From positions 694,612 to 758,611 of the forward strand of contig ONZQ02000017.1 in NCBI GenBank assembly GCA_900312665.1: a stretch of DNA of 64,000 bases. The letters run 5' to 3'. Below the pieces are notes generated by a model, which was not told the DNA's origin, did not search any database, and saw only the letters and a program-made list of their open reading frames with translations. Below, piece by piece: positions 32,312 through 43,400 of the stretch; position 1 is the first letter of the stretch, and each line of letters opens with the position of its first letter. This DNA is from Cephalotrichum gorgonifer. Taxonomy: Eukaryota; Ascomycota; Sordariomycetes; Microascales; Microascaceae. A program made the translations under genes and the position numbers.

Positions 32312-35300
32312 ATGACGGGCAATTTCGCCCAGTGCCAATGGCCGGTCTGGCAAGTTGACGACTTGTCTGCGTGCTTCCAGAACGAGTGAGTGCCCACGCC
32401 ACATTCCGGATCCCAGGTCCCAGCTCCCGTATTCCGATTCCCCTCCCCCGCCCTTGATATCTTCATTGGACTGTGGTGGTTGAAGCTTTCCCACATCCGC
32501 TTCTGCCGCCCCTCTAGGCTGGTGGCGACTCTGCCCAGCAATGTAGTCAAATATCTCTAACCTCTGCCTCGGCACCACAATATAGCTACCTGAGAGTCTT
32601 AATCCCTCTGATTATCGTTGCCGTTTCCCTCCTCCAGATCATCTCGCATAACCTCCGCCGAGCCATTAAGTCGAGGCGGAGCCGGAGAGACGGATACCAT
32701 CCCGTTTCCGATAGCCACCCGAATACCGCCGCCGAGCATACCGCCGTCCCACCAGATGAGGAGATCGCCGAGCATGAGGAGGACGACGCTCTCGAGATCA
32801 ATGGTGGGCATTTGTCCCTCGCCAGGACCACGACGAAAGGATCCATCGTCCAAGCCGATGTCCCTCCCGCTGCGCGCCTCTCCGTAACCGTTGAATTCCT
32901 CGCCATCGTCGGACTCGTCATTACCAGTGTCCTTTCGCTCATCTACGATGCCGCCGGTCCTTCTTTCCGCCTCGGGGATATTGCCGCAATTCTCACCTGG
33001 TCCTACGTCCTCGCCCTTACCAGCCTTCGCTTGTTCCTTGGAAATACAAAGTGGCGAGTCCCGAGGCTGTGGAACCACACGGCCACGCTGTACTCCATCC
33101 AATGGCTACTATCTCTGGTCTTCTTCCGGTCTGCCTGGATCCACCCCGTATCCAAGCTCTCCCAGACCCTCACCTTCGTCGAGTTTGTCTTAATCTCGCT
33201 CCTTTTCGGCATGGCCATTACTACCCGCAAGGGGAACAAGACCGTCGTTCTTGAATGGGAAGATGGGGTTGAGCCTTCGCGGGAACCCCTGGCCTCGCTC
33301 TTCTCCCTGGCCACCTTTTCCTGGGCGGATCCTATCATCTGGAAGGGATACAAGACGACGACCGAGCTGAACATGGTGTGGAATCTGCTACCCAAGGACA
33401 AGGCTGGCGCCGTCCTTGCTGAGTACCGCGCCATGAAGAAGACGGGCTCCCTTGTCTTGCACCTGCTCAAGTTCTTTAGGACCGACCTCTTTACTCAATG
33501 TCTCGCGGCTGCCCTCGGCGGCGTCCTAACGTTCGGCCCTACGCTCCTTCTCAAGGCCATCCTTGAATATGTCGAGCAACCCGACAACGCCCCTATCAAC
33601 GTCCTCTGGATGTACGTCATTCTACTGCCTCTAGTGGACGTTGTTCGATCCATCGCCGATGGTTTCGCCCTGTGGATAGGACGGAAGATTTGCATTCGAA
33701 TCCGCGCCATCATTATCGGTGAGATTTACGCCAAGGCTCTCCGCCGCAAGGCCGCCACGTCGAAAGAGTCGGTGCTCGGCGATACCAAGGAGAAGTCGGA
33801 CGAGGATAAGGGCGGCATCCTTGCCAAGGCTAAGCGGTTCCTTGGCCTGAAGAAGGACGGCGATAAGAAGAACTCCGATGGCGCTGACGAGGCCGATGCT
33901 GGCAAGAACAAGGGCAAGGACGACGATTCCTCTGACGAGCAGGCAAACCTTGGGACCATCATCAACCTCATGTCCGTCGACAGTTTCAAGATTGCCGAGA
34001 TCACGGCGTACATGCACTTCCTCTGCGCCGCGGCCCCCGTGCAGCTTACCGTGTGCATCGTCCTCCTCTGGCAAGTCATGGGCCGCAGCTCCATCCCCGG
34101 CCTCATCGTCATGGTCATTCTGCTGCCCGTGAATTACCTCTTCGCCCTCGGGTTCACCAGGACGTCCAAGCAGATCCTGAAAGCGACCGACAAGCGCATC
34201 AACATAACCAACGAGGTGCTGCAAAACATCCGCATCATCAAGTTCTTCGCTTGGGAAGCGCGATTCAGCAACATTGTCGATGAGAAGCGGGCTGGCGAGA
34301 TCAAGGCTCTTCGCGCCCGCTACATTCTCTGGTCTTGTGCAGTGGCCGTCTGGAACTCGGTTCCCATTCTCATCACGTTCTTCACCTTCCTCGTCTACAC
34401 TTTGATCGAGAAGAAGCCACTCTATCCTTCCGTCGCGTTTACGGCCATCTCTCTCTTCATGCTCCTGCGCATTCCCCTAGATCAGCTCGGCGACATGTTC
34501 GCCCATGTGCAGGAGACTAAGGTCTCGATTGACCGCGTAGACGAGTTCTTATCCGAAGAAGAGACGGAAAAGTACGAGCAATTGGGCACGGACAACGTGG
34601 ATGAGGAGGGACGCAAGGTTATCGGCTTTAGAGATGCAACCTTCATCTGGGGGGGCAAGGACGAAGTCAAGGAAGACGGCTCCCAGGCGTTCCAGCTGCT
34701 CGACTTCAACGTCGACTTCGAGATTGGCAAGCTAAACATCATTGCCGGCCCCACAGGGTCCGGAAAATCGTCCTTACTCATGGGCCTTCTCGGCGAGATG
34801 ACTCTGGTGAAGGGACGGGTGTTCTGCCCCGGAGGTAGAAGCCGTGAGGATGTACGACCGGACCCGGAGACCGGTCTTGCCGACACGGTGGCCTACGCCG
34901 CTCAGTCGCCGTGGCTCGTCAACGCCGACATCAAAGAAAATATTCTCTTCTCGGCGCCCTATGACGAACAGAGGTACAAGGAGGTCATCATCGCCTGCGC
35001 CCTCGAGCGCGATCTCGAGATTCTGGACGACGGAGACGAGACCCTCGTGGGTGAGAAGGGCATCTCCCTATCCGGAGGGCAGAAACAACGTATCTCCCTG
35101 GCCCGTGCTCTCTACTCCAACTCCCAGCACGTCCTTCTCGACGATTGCCTCAGTGCAGTCGACTCTCACACTGCCAAATGGATCTTCCACAACTGCATTC
35201 GGGGCCCGCTCATGAAGGGCCGAACCTGCATCCTAGTCACTCATAACGTTCAACTTTGCGCCCCGTCTGCCGACCTCATTGTCGTCCTCGACAATGGTCG

Positions 35301-37623
35301 CATCTCCGCGCAGGGCCCAGCTGCCGAAGTCATTGCGTCCGGTAAGCTGGGAGAGGACGTAATGAAGGCCAAGTCGGCGTCTGCGGAAGCGTCGCAGCTC
35401 CCGTCTCGTGTGCCCTCTAGCGTGGGCCTGGAGAGCGGCGCTACGGCTGTGGACAGTAGCAATGGAGGAACTTCGACCGATAATGCCGAGGCGAAGAAGA
35501 AGAAGGAGAAGAAGAAGAAGAATGCGATGGATGAAGAGAAAGCCGTGGGTTCGACGAAGTGGCCAGTCATGAAACTCTACCTTACCGCCATGGGATCGTG
35601 GTGGTTCTGGGTGGTTACGGTGGGCATTTTCGGAGTCCAACAACTCTCTCTCGTCGTCACCAACTTCTGGGTCAGAGAATGGTCGAATCAATATAACGTA
35701 GAGAGCAGCCCTGGTAACACCTCGCACGCCCTCTACGCTACTCAGTCTCTCGGCCTAAAGGCGCACGAGGCATCATCGGGCTTCGCCGCTTCTAGTCCGG
35801 CCTACGCTGCTATCGCCTCGTGGGCTCACAAGGCCAACTCGGGCACCATCATGTCTATGGTTGCCCCCGAAGTCAACGTCGCGTACTACCTCACCGGCCT
35901 TGCCGCCATCGGCATCGTGGGTGCGGCCTCGGCCTTCATGCGAGATCTTTGGGTCTTCTACGGCTCGCTAAACGCATCTCGCAAGATTCACACGAGGCTG
36001 ATGGACTCGGTCACCAGGGCGAAGTTCAAGTTCTTTGACGTGACGCCTCTAGGCCAGCTGATGAACAGATTCAGCAAGGACCTGGAAGCCGTCGACCAAG
36101 AAGTCGTGCCTGTCGCCATCAGCCTCCTGTTCTGTGCCCTGGGCATCGTCATCACGGTCATCATCATCTCGGTTATCACGCCGCTCTTCCTCATCGGCGG
36201 CGTATTCATTACCATCATATTCTGGTTCGTTGGTGCGCTCTACCTCGATGTTTCCCGCGACCTGAAGCGCCTAGAATCCGTGCAGCGGAGTCCCCTGTTC
36301 CAGCAATTCGGCGAGACGTTGTCGGGAATGACTACCATCCGCGCGTACGGTGACGAGCGACGATTCATCCGGGAGAACCTGGTGAAGATCAACACGCAGG
36401 CGCGGCCGTTCATCTACCTGTGGGCGTGCAATAGGTGGCTCGCCTTCAGGTGTGACATGCTCGGAGACTTGGTGGCCTTCTTCGCTGGAGTATTGGTCAT
36501 TGTCACCCTCGGCACGGTTGACGCCGGTGCCGTGGGCGTCTCGATGAGCTATGCCATCTCTTTCACGGAGAGCATCCTCTGGCTGGTCCGGCTGTACGCC
36601 ATCAACGAGCAGAACATGAACTCGGTGGAGCGCATCAAGGAGTACCTCGAGGTAGAACAGGAGGCCGAGGCCATCGTGGAGAAGAACCGGCCCGCCGAGA
36701 ACTGGCCTGCCGAGGGCGCTGTGGAGTTCATCAAGTACACGACCAGCTACCGGGCCGACCTCGACCCTGTGCTACGGGACATCACGTTTAGGGTCGAACC
36801 CTGCCAGAAGGTGGGCATCGTGGGACGGACCGGCGCGGGAAAGAGTTCTCTGGCGCTCGCCATCTTCCGCGCGCTCGAGGCGGATGCGGGCCAGATTCTC
36901 ATCGATGGCGTCGACATCTCCAAGATCGGGCTGCAGGACCTCCGGCAGGCGATCACCATCGTGCCACAGGACCCGACGCTGTTCCAAGGCACACTACGGA
37001 CCAACCTCGATCCGTTTGACACCTTTACCGACGAGCAGATTTTCACGGCCCTACGTCGCGTCCACCTCATCGGAGCCGACGAGCCTTCTCGACCTTCGAC
37101 GCCAAGCGCGGCAACGATGCTACCGCCCACGCCTGAGATTATCGGTGCGGAGACGGAGACGGAGAGCGGTGAGGCCACGCCTACGAGCCCCACCACGAAC
37201 AAGAACATCTTCCTCGACCTCTCATCGGCCGTCACGGAATCGGGTAACAACCTCTCTCAGGGTCAGCGGCAGCTCCTCTGCCTCGCGAGGGCCATGCTGC
37301 GGAACCCCACGGTGCTGGTGATGGACGAGGCGACGGCGTCGATCGACTACGCGACAGACACGAAGATTCAGGCGACGATCCACGAACTTACGAGCACTAT
37401 CATCACGATCGCACATCGCCTGCAGACGATTGTGGACTATGACCGCGTGCTGGTACTAGACAAGGGCCGGGTGGTGGAGTTCGGGCACCCGTACGAGCTA
37501 TTGACGAAGGAGAAGGGAGACTTTAAGGAGATGTGCGAGATCAGCGGAGAGTACGCCACGCTTCTCAAGACGGCAAAGAAAGCGTGGCAAGGCGGCCAGC
37601 TAGTTGATGTTGGTGATGAGTGA
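32312..37623 (+). CDS. ABCC (MRP-type) ABC transporter, Ybt1/Vmr1/Nft1-like
   Basis: Two exons, 32312-32385 and 32586-37623, 1703 residues. The intron (32386-32585, GTGAGT, CTAAC branch, TATAG) links CQWPVWQVDDLSACFQN to YLRVLIPLI, the first helix of an N-terminal TMD0 domain. Then come TMD1, NBD1, TMD2 and NBD2. NBD1: Walker A GPTGSGKSS (about 745), signature LSGGQ (about 852), Walker B LLDDCLSAVD. NBD2: Walker A GRTGAGKSS (about 1438), signature LSQGQRQ (about 1581), Walker B VMDEATASID. TMD1 has a Lys/Asp-rich cytosolic insert (about 415-470), and NBD2 has a Pro/Thr-rich insert before its signature. Both are familiar from the fungal Ybt1/Vmr1 branch. Relatives in yeast sit in the vacuole membrane and export conjugates, bile acids or metals; the substrate here is unknown. 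Confidence 0.94.
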
Positions 37624-38289
37624 GTTTTCTAGTCGTTTGGACACTTGAAACAAGAGCCTGTATGAAAAAAAAAGTACATAGGTGGTTTGGATATTGACAG
37701 TTTTGGAAGAGTGAAAAGCGATTTGTAGCTGTAAAAGGAGGCAGCTCTACTAGAGTTTCAGTGGTGCTAGTATGGTTGATACCTATGGCACCGTGAATGC
37801 TGTGTCATCGTCGTGATAGTTTTGCATTGCAAGGAAGTGGCAAACTGACTGTTTTCTAAATAGGTGTAAGCCTTTTTTTGGATTTTGGAAACAGTGTATG
37901 AATTCATTGATATGTTGGTCTCCATGAATCTCTGCCTCACCCCAAATCAAATCGATCTTTTGTAAAGTCGAGACTCAAGTGTGCGTGCAATGGATGACTA
38001 ATCGCGCGCACTGTCACATGCATTTGCACTGCATTGCATGACATGACACGCCAGACCACGAGTACGGGGTACGAGTTCTCCATTCAAACCCGATTTATAT
38101 CCTGCTGCCTGGATAAGGAGGAATCAAACCAGTCTGTCCGCCGTCTCGTGGCTGTGTCGACACGTTTTGTCTCACGTCCCACCACCCAAGCCTGTCGTTT
38201 TAAAACACACATCCCATTCTTTTTTTTCTTTTCGCTCCACGCACCGATCATTAAAATAAAGAGAGCAAACCAAACCACACCCCCAAAAA
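37624..38289. other. Intergenic, upstream of the membrane protein gene
   Basis: Contains the ABC gene's 3' flank and the likely promoter of the gene at 38290. A T/CT-rich tract lies at 38217-38235. No gene is supported. Confidence 0.55.
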
Positions 38290-39561
38290 ATGTCCGACTC
38301 CAAATCAAAGGGCGGGTTGGACTCCGCCCCGCTCCTTGGCCCCGCCTTGGATGGACCGTCGAACGCGTCTCCCCCAAGCTTCCCGAGCGCAGTCCCCTCG
38401 GACGGATACCTAGACGACGCCGCGCCGGGGAGCTACCTCGACTCCCCCTCCGCCCTACCACTAGAGAGCTACGACGGCGACGATGATGCCCCACCACGGT
38501 ACAGCGACCTACCCGCCGCCTCGTCGTTCCCGGCCAACCCGCTGGCCCCGGGCAGGAGGGAACCTCAACGTCCGGCGAAGTGCATCGGGCCCCGGCAGGC
38601 GGGGAGTGGTAACGAGCGGTACATGGACCCGAGGCTCGACTCGGACCCGGACTACCTCGTGGAGTGGATGGAGTACCTCGCGGAGTTCCCGCCGCGGCTG
38701 TTCGTGCGGGTGGAGGGCACGCACACGGAGACCCGCACCGAGGGGACGGGCAACAACAGCAAGAGGACCACGCAGTCGGTCACGGACTTTGACGTGAAGG
38801 TCGAGATGACGGCGTTCCTGTACCGGGACGTGAAGAGCCGGGCGTCGTGGCGGGAGCTCCGGACAGTGGGGGACGAGGAGGTGGTGCGGCGCGGGACGTC
38901 GCTGCGCAAGGCGGCGGCGACGACGGCGCACGGCGGGAGCGCGGCGCTGGAGCACGGGCGGGAGAGGCGGTCGACGCTCGTGGAGTGGGCGCACAGGTAC
39001 TGCGCTTCCAGCGCGGGCCTCAAGACGTTCGTGCTGAGGAAGGAGGTCACGGGCCTGGACAGGAAGTACATACTGGAGCGGCTGACGGGGCTGGTGCGCG
39101 AGACGGGGTACCGCGGGACGGTGCGGGTGACGTTCCCCGTCCAGGCGGAGCGGGCAACGGTGTACAGCGACCACCGGATCAACGAGCTGCGGCTGACGCG
39201 GTGGGTGCGGTGGGTGTTCTACCTCACGCTGCTGTTCCTGATCGTGTGGCCGTACCTGTTCCTCCGGACGAAGCGGTTCGAGGTGCTGGTGGCGACGTGG
39301 CCGTTCTCGCGCGCGGCGGCGGACGGCAGGCCCGAGTACGTCTCCGTCAGCGAGGAGACGTGGGTCAACATCTGGGCGGGGGGGATACGGAGGGCGGTGC
39401 TGGGGAGGAGGACGGGGGTGCTAGACCAGAGGGACATGGCGACCGCGGACGAGGAGAGTACGGAGTTTGGAAGGGGCGAGGGGGACAGGTCGGTTCTGAG
39501 GACTGTTGCTAGCGCCATGGGGGTTGTGCAGAGGCAGTACGGGTGGGGTTATGATACGTGA
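38290..39561 (+). CDS. Conserved fungal membrane protein, function unknown
   Basis: Single exon, 423 residues, ATG in a favourable A-rich context. The N-terminus (about 1-90) is Pro/Ser/Asp-rich and disordered, with PPRYSDL. The middle (about 115-300) is a folded basic domain with DPDYLVEWMEYL, VEGTHTET, TDFDVKVEMTAFLY and a region ending in RGTVRVTFPV. One long hydrophobic segment (about 310-332, WVFYLTLLFLIVWPYLFL) is followed by RTKRFEV and WPFSR. That arrangement recurs in uncharacterised filamentous-fungal proteins as I remember them. The single TM and flanking charges suggest an endomembrane or plasma-membrane protein with a large cytosolic domain. It is not an ABC protein despite its neighbour: there is no Walker motif. 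GC-rich codon use. Confidence 0.8.
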   Translation: MSDSKSKGGLDSAPLLGPALDGPSNASPPSFPSAVPSDGYLDDAAPGSYLDSPSALPLESYDGDDDAPPRYSDLPAASSFPANPLAPGRREPQRPAKCIGPRQAGSGNERYMDPRLDSDPDYLVEWMEYLAEFPPRLFVRVEGTHTETRTEGTGNNSKRTTQSVTDFDVKVEMTAFLYRDVKSRASWRELRTVGDEEVVRRGTSLRKAAATTAHGGSAALEHGRERRSTLVEWAHRYCASSAGLKTFVLRKEVTGLDRKYILERLTGLVRETGYRGTVRVTFPVQAERATVYSDHRINELRLTRWVRWVFYLTLLFLIVWPYLFLRTKRFEVLVATWPFSRAAADGRPEYVSVSEETWVNIWAGGIRRAVLGRRTGVLDQRDMATADEESTEFGRGEGDRSVLRTVASAMGVVQRQYGWGYDT

Positions 39562-40055
39562 TGGTTTTGGGGTGGGAGGGGGACTGAGAGGCGGGAAGTA
39601 AGCGGCAGAGCGTTTCTATCGCGCGTGTGTGTAATGAGGTGTTACTTGGTTTGCCATTGGTCTCCTTGGGTCTGGACTGGTTTTGGGGGTGGGCTGTTAT
39701 TGCGGGTTGTACCTTTTCGCTTGTTATATACCATTGAGGAAATCCCCATTCAATTAGTTTCAAATCCAGGCATATGTGTTTGGAAGAGGAAGAAAATGTG
39801 CTGCTGCAGACTTGCAATGTCTGGTGGTACCTGAGAGTGTTCCACTACGTAATTGTAATCCATTACAATATGCTCCGTAATAGAGACCCCACATCGCCGA
39901 CCGCGGGGCAGCCCAGCTCACCCCACCAAGCTTGCTTAAGCATATGTCCTTTCCACATCCCACGTCTTATCATCCGGCGTCTGTCCATCAACAAACGACC
40001 ATATTTCCCCCGTGCCCCCTTTATTTTATTTTCTTTTCTTTTTTTTCTCATTGCG
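39562..40055. other. Intergenic, nothing recognised
   Basis: 494 bp between two plus-strand genes. A CT/T-rich leader (about 40000-40050) precedes the next ATG. Confidence 0.6.
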
Positions 40056-41445
40056 ATGTCGGGAACGAAGGTCCCCGAGGTCGAGAACCCGCGGAGGATC
40101 CTCGCCGTTTCGCTTGAATCGTCCAGCGAGCACCTCGCCCGCGTAGTAAAAGGTATGTTCTCCTGTCCCCTCCTAATCTCATCCATCCCTCATCGCCCGG
40201 ATCGCATGTTTGGTCTTATCCTTATGACCTTGTGGGCCTTTTGAATCAACCGGGAATACCCACATGCGGGGCGAAGGGGAATGAATCCACGACCAGTTCC
40301 GAGCAGACGGGAGATGATGTATCGCCAAAAGCTAACCTGACAAAGATCTCTCGGGAACAGCCCCTACACCGTCCCCAACCCTCTCGGGGGTAACCCACAT
40401 CCTCCCCCTCTCAACTCCATACTACACCGCCTCCCTCCCCGTCTGGCTCGACCTCATCGAGGACCCGGAGGACTGGTCCTCCACGTTCCTATCGCCCGAG
40501 GCGAAGGAGGTGCTCGACGTACTGGGCGGGCTGATCGTCGTCTTCGAGATACCCACCACGGGGAGCCCCGACGCGGCGGAGGCGCTGATCAGGGAGGTCG
40601 GGAGGGTCGTGAGGGAGGGGCTAGGCGGGTGGGAGTGGGACGGGGTGGTGGTGGCGGTCGGGCTGGGGAGCGACGAGTCGGGGGACTGGGAGGATAGGTG
40701 CGCGGGGGGAGGCATGGAGCTGGTTGTTGTCTCGGGCGGGGAGGCTGAGGGGGCCAGGAATGAGTTTGGGGGTACGTTATTCTTCCTTTTCATCTCCCAC
40801 TCGCGGCCTTATCTCCATGTTTTGGTTTTGCTCTACGGCTCTGTTTCTCTGTCTACTACGTCCACCCTCAAACACGTCTATTCATCTCTATTCGGCAGCT
40901 GGGTGAGAACCAGGTTCCGGGGCGGGAGGTGAAAGGGAGGAAGGGGAGCGCGGAAGAGAAAAAGTGTGTGTCCGGCCACAGGCTAACATGAAGCAGAAAA
41001 GGTCGGCATCGCCCGCGTCATGGAGGCGCTGCAGGCGAACGACTGGACCGGTGTCCCGGATGAGGAGGAAGAGCCTGACCTCTACCCGGACAGCGACTCC
41101 GACTTCGGCCTCGGGGACCCGGGGGACTTTGAGGGGCTGCGGCAGGCGATTCTCGAGGCGAGTCTGGAGAGGGAGGGGTGGGGTGCCGCGGGGGATGAGG
41201 ACGAGAAGGAAGAGGGCGGCCCGGGTGAAGGTGGAAGCACGAAGACGGCCGAGGGCCGGGGAGCGGGCTCGAGGCAGGATCGGGACGAGAAGGGTGAAGA
41301 AGATATCGGAGATGAGGACGTGAGGAAGATGGAGGCCATGATGAGCAAGTTACTCGCAGCGAGGGAGCTGGGGGAGGGGATGCCTGAGGGCGAGAGGAGG
41401 AGGATGGCGAGGCGGGCCGTTGGGGAGGTGATGAAGGAGTTGTGA
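40056..41445 (+). CDS. Alpha/gamma-adaptin-binding protein p34-like (AAGAB / Irc6)
   Basis: Three exons, 40056-40152, 40361-40771 and 40997-41445, 318 residues. Introns 40153-40360 (GTATGT, CTAAC/CTGAC, ACAG) and 40772-40996 (GTACGT, CTAAC, GCAG) both keep phase. The N-terminal half resembles a degenerate small-GTPase fold: ILAVSLES, then HILPLSTPYYTASLPVWLD, LDVLGGLIVVFE, and WDGVVVAVGL. The last exon opens with EKVGIARVMEALQANDW, the motif typical of the AAGAB/Irc6 C-terminal part, followed by acidic and basic low-complexity sequence and a final helical segment (MSKLLAARELGEGMPEGERR). AAGAB chaperones AP-1/AP-2 adaptor assembly in animals, and yeast Irc6 acts in clathrin traffic. Assignment rests on the motif and layout. 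Confidence 0.75.
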
Positions 41446-43400
41446 GAGCCGGGGAGACTGCTGGCGTCGTCTGTCCCCGTTCCGCCCCTCCCATGCAGGG
41501 AATATGATTGAGTACCCGTAAGTAGATGATGTTTTAATGGATGCCCTTTTCAGTTGCTTCCAGGGAATGATGGTGGGGTGTTCGTCTGAGGTTGGGTGCT
41601 GCAAGGCTCATGCCAGCTTGGGAGGCAGCCACGAACGATGATTTGCCCCCCCCCCCGGCCCTTTTCCCCCCTTTACACGGCATCTTAACCACGGCGACAA
41701 CTACGAACGGCAGGCATCCCAATGGTATCTTAACCTCGAGGAAGTCACGATGTGTTAATGGATAGAAGCTATCCCGATGGTCTCGACCTCCACCCTCCCC
41801 TACACGTCCCTCACGTTGGCATTCTCGGGAACACGGGGCGGGAATGCAAGTCTCAGATATAATACAAGGCCAGGAATTCAACTCAGGGACACCTACATCC
41901 CTTTCCTCAACGTCGAGGACCCGAGGAAATGGGTGACGATCTTCTCCAGCTTCGCGGGAGATAAAAAAAAAACGAATTCTGTGTATTTGTATATTAGCCC
42001 ACCCTCCAGTACGTCGGGGAGAAAATGCAAATAATATCGTCGTTACCCCTGCGTCGGTCGTGAATAGGAAAAGATTTACCTGACCTCCCCCCCTTCCCTT
42101 TCCCGGCTCGGAGGATAGGAGGATATACCCGCGGGATATATTAAAAATAGAGTGTTCGCGCGAGAGTGCTCGAGACCGAGAAACCTACTCTAGGGATGGC
42201 GGCATCTGGTTAAGGGGGCACAGGGGCACAAAGGAATACCAGTCCTGGGGGGAGTCTCTTCTTCTTCTTCCCCCTTCTTTCTTCTGGTTCTTCCAAATTG
42301 CCAGAACTGACCACACCTGGTCCCGTGCTTCCTAGTGTCAGAACCGAAACAACCCAGGAGAAGAAGAACTACTGCTCTGGTACATATCTATCACTCGAAC
42401 GCGGCCCTTTCTCCAACACCGAACCCCAGTCCCAGTCCCTGCATCGTTCGGCGACACACAGCACCCTTGCTTTTCAGCATGGTGAATAAAAAAGGTGAGA
42501 CGCATCCGTATCAGGTCCCGACCACGAGTCCAGAAAAACCTGCACTGAACGGCCGGGGCGGGTTCCGGGCCATGTCATGTCAGTCGCTCCGCGATGTCTC
42601 GGCTCTGGGACCAAGACAACGGCTGGCTCCGCCGCCCAGGGGGCCGCCCGGTTCCTAATAGTGATACGTTCTCCTCGGATAAGGGGAGTTGTTACTAAGA
42701 GCCGCCGTTCTTTTTTTGTTTTGATTTCTTTAGTGGAGTGGGCGGCGTTTAGTTCATGTCTGTGGACTTCAATGTCTCACTCAGTCAGTCCCCCTGAGGT
42801 CTAGGCCCGCCAGCTTTTGCTGTGAAGAGGCTGGACATCTAGGCTAGGGGAAAAGGGGGGAGTTATCACAGCCGCCAGATTTTTTTTAACGGCGTTTGAT
42901 TAATGTCAGTTGCTCCTCGATGTCTCAGTGCCCCGTGACCAAGACACATGGAGGGACCTGCTATCTCACACGCCAAGATTGCGAAGTGAGGCGCTTGACG
43001 TGTTGGAAGGGAAAGCTTGAACGGGGCTAGACAGCAGGAGCTAACACAGACGACACACCCCGGCCTCGCTGCCAACCCTTTGGGGGTTATTGGACTTGAC
43101 ATATGATAGAATGGATGGGGCCTTTTGGGCCGCAAGGGAGGAAGAGGGCTCCGGGGGTAGGCTTGGTGGGTTTACGGGAAGTGTTTACAGTAGTAGTCCT
43201 TGTATCAGCCAGAGCTAGGTGTAACTCGATGCTATATTCCTAAAGACAAGCTACGAGGAAGGGTTTATAGACCAGCAGGATGTAAGAAGCAGGGTCGCTA
43301 CGGGCGGAAGAGCCAAGGACACTGGCAGGCTCGAGCTTGGATCTACCCAGTCTGCCTATCTTCTCCTACTGACACGTCAAATATCGCTAGTAAGTATTAA
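41446..43400. other. Gene-poor region, part 1
   Basis: No supported gene. It contains a C-run at 41647-41660 and the imperfect repeat listed at 42560-42965. The rest is moderately AT/GC mixed sequence with scattered stops. Confidence 0.55.
42560..42965. repeat. Imperfect direct repeat, period about 180 bp
   Basis: GGGGAGTT(G/A)T(T/C)AC followed by GCCGCC, a T-run and GGCGTTT occurs at about 42682 and 42858. ATGTCAGT(C/T)GCTCC(G/T)CGATGTCTC occurs at about 42573 and 42905, with a weaker relative near 42757. The copies look like two to three diverged units of one sequence. No coding capacity or terminal inverted repeat was seen. Confidence 0.6.
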
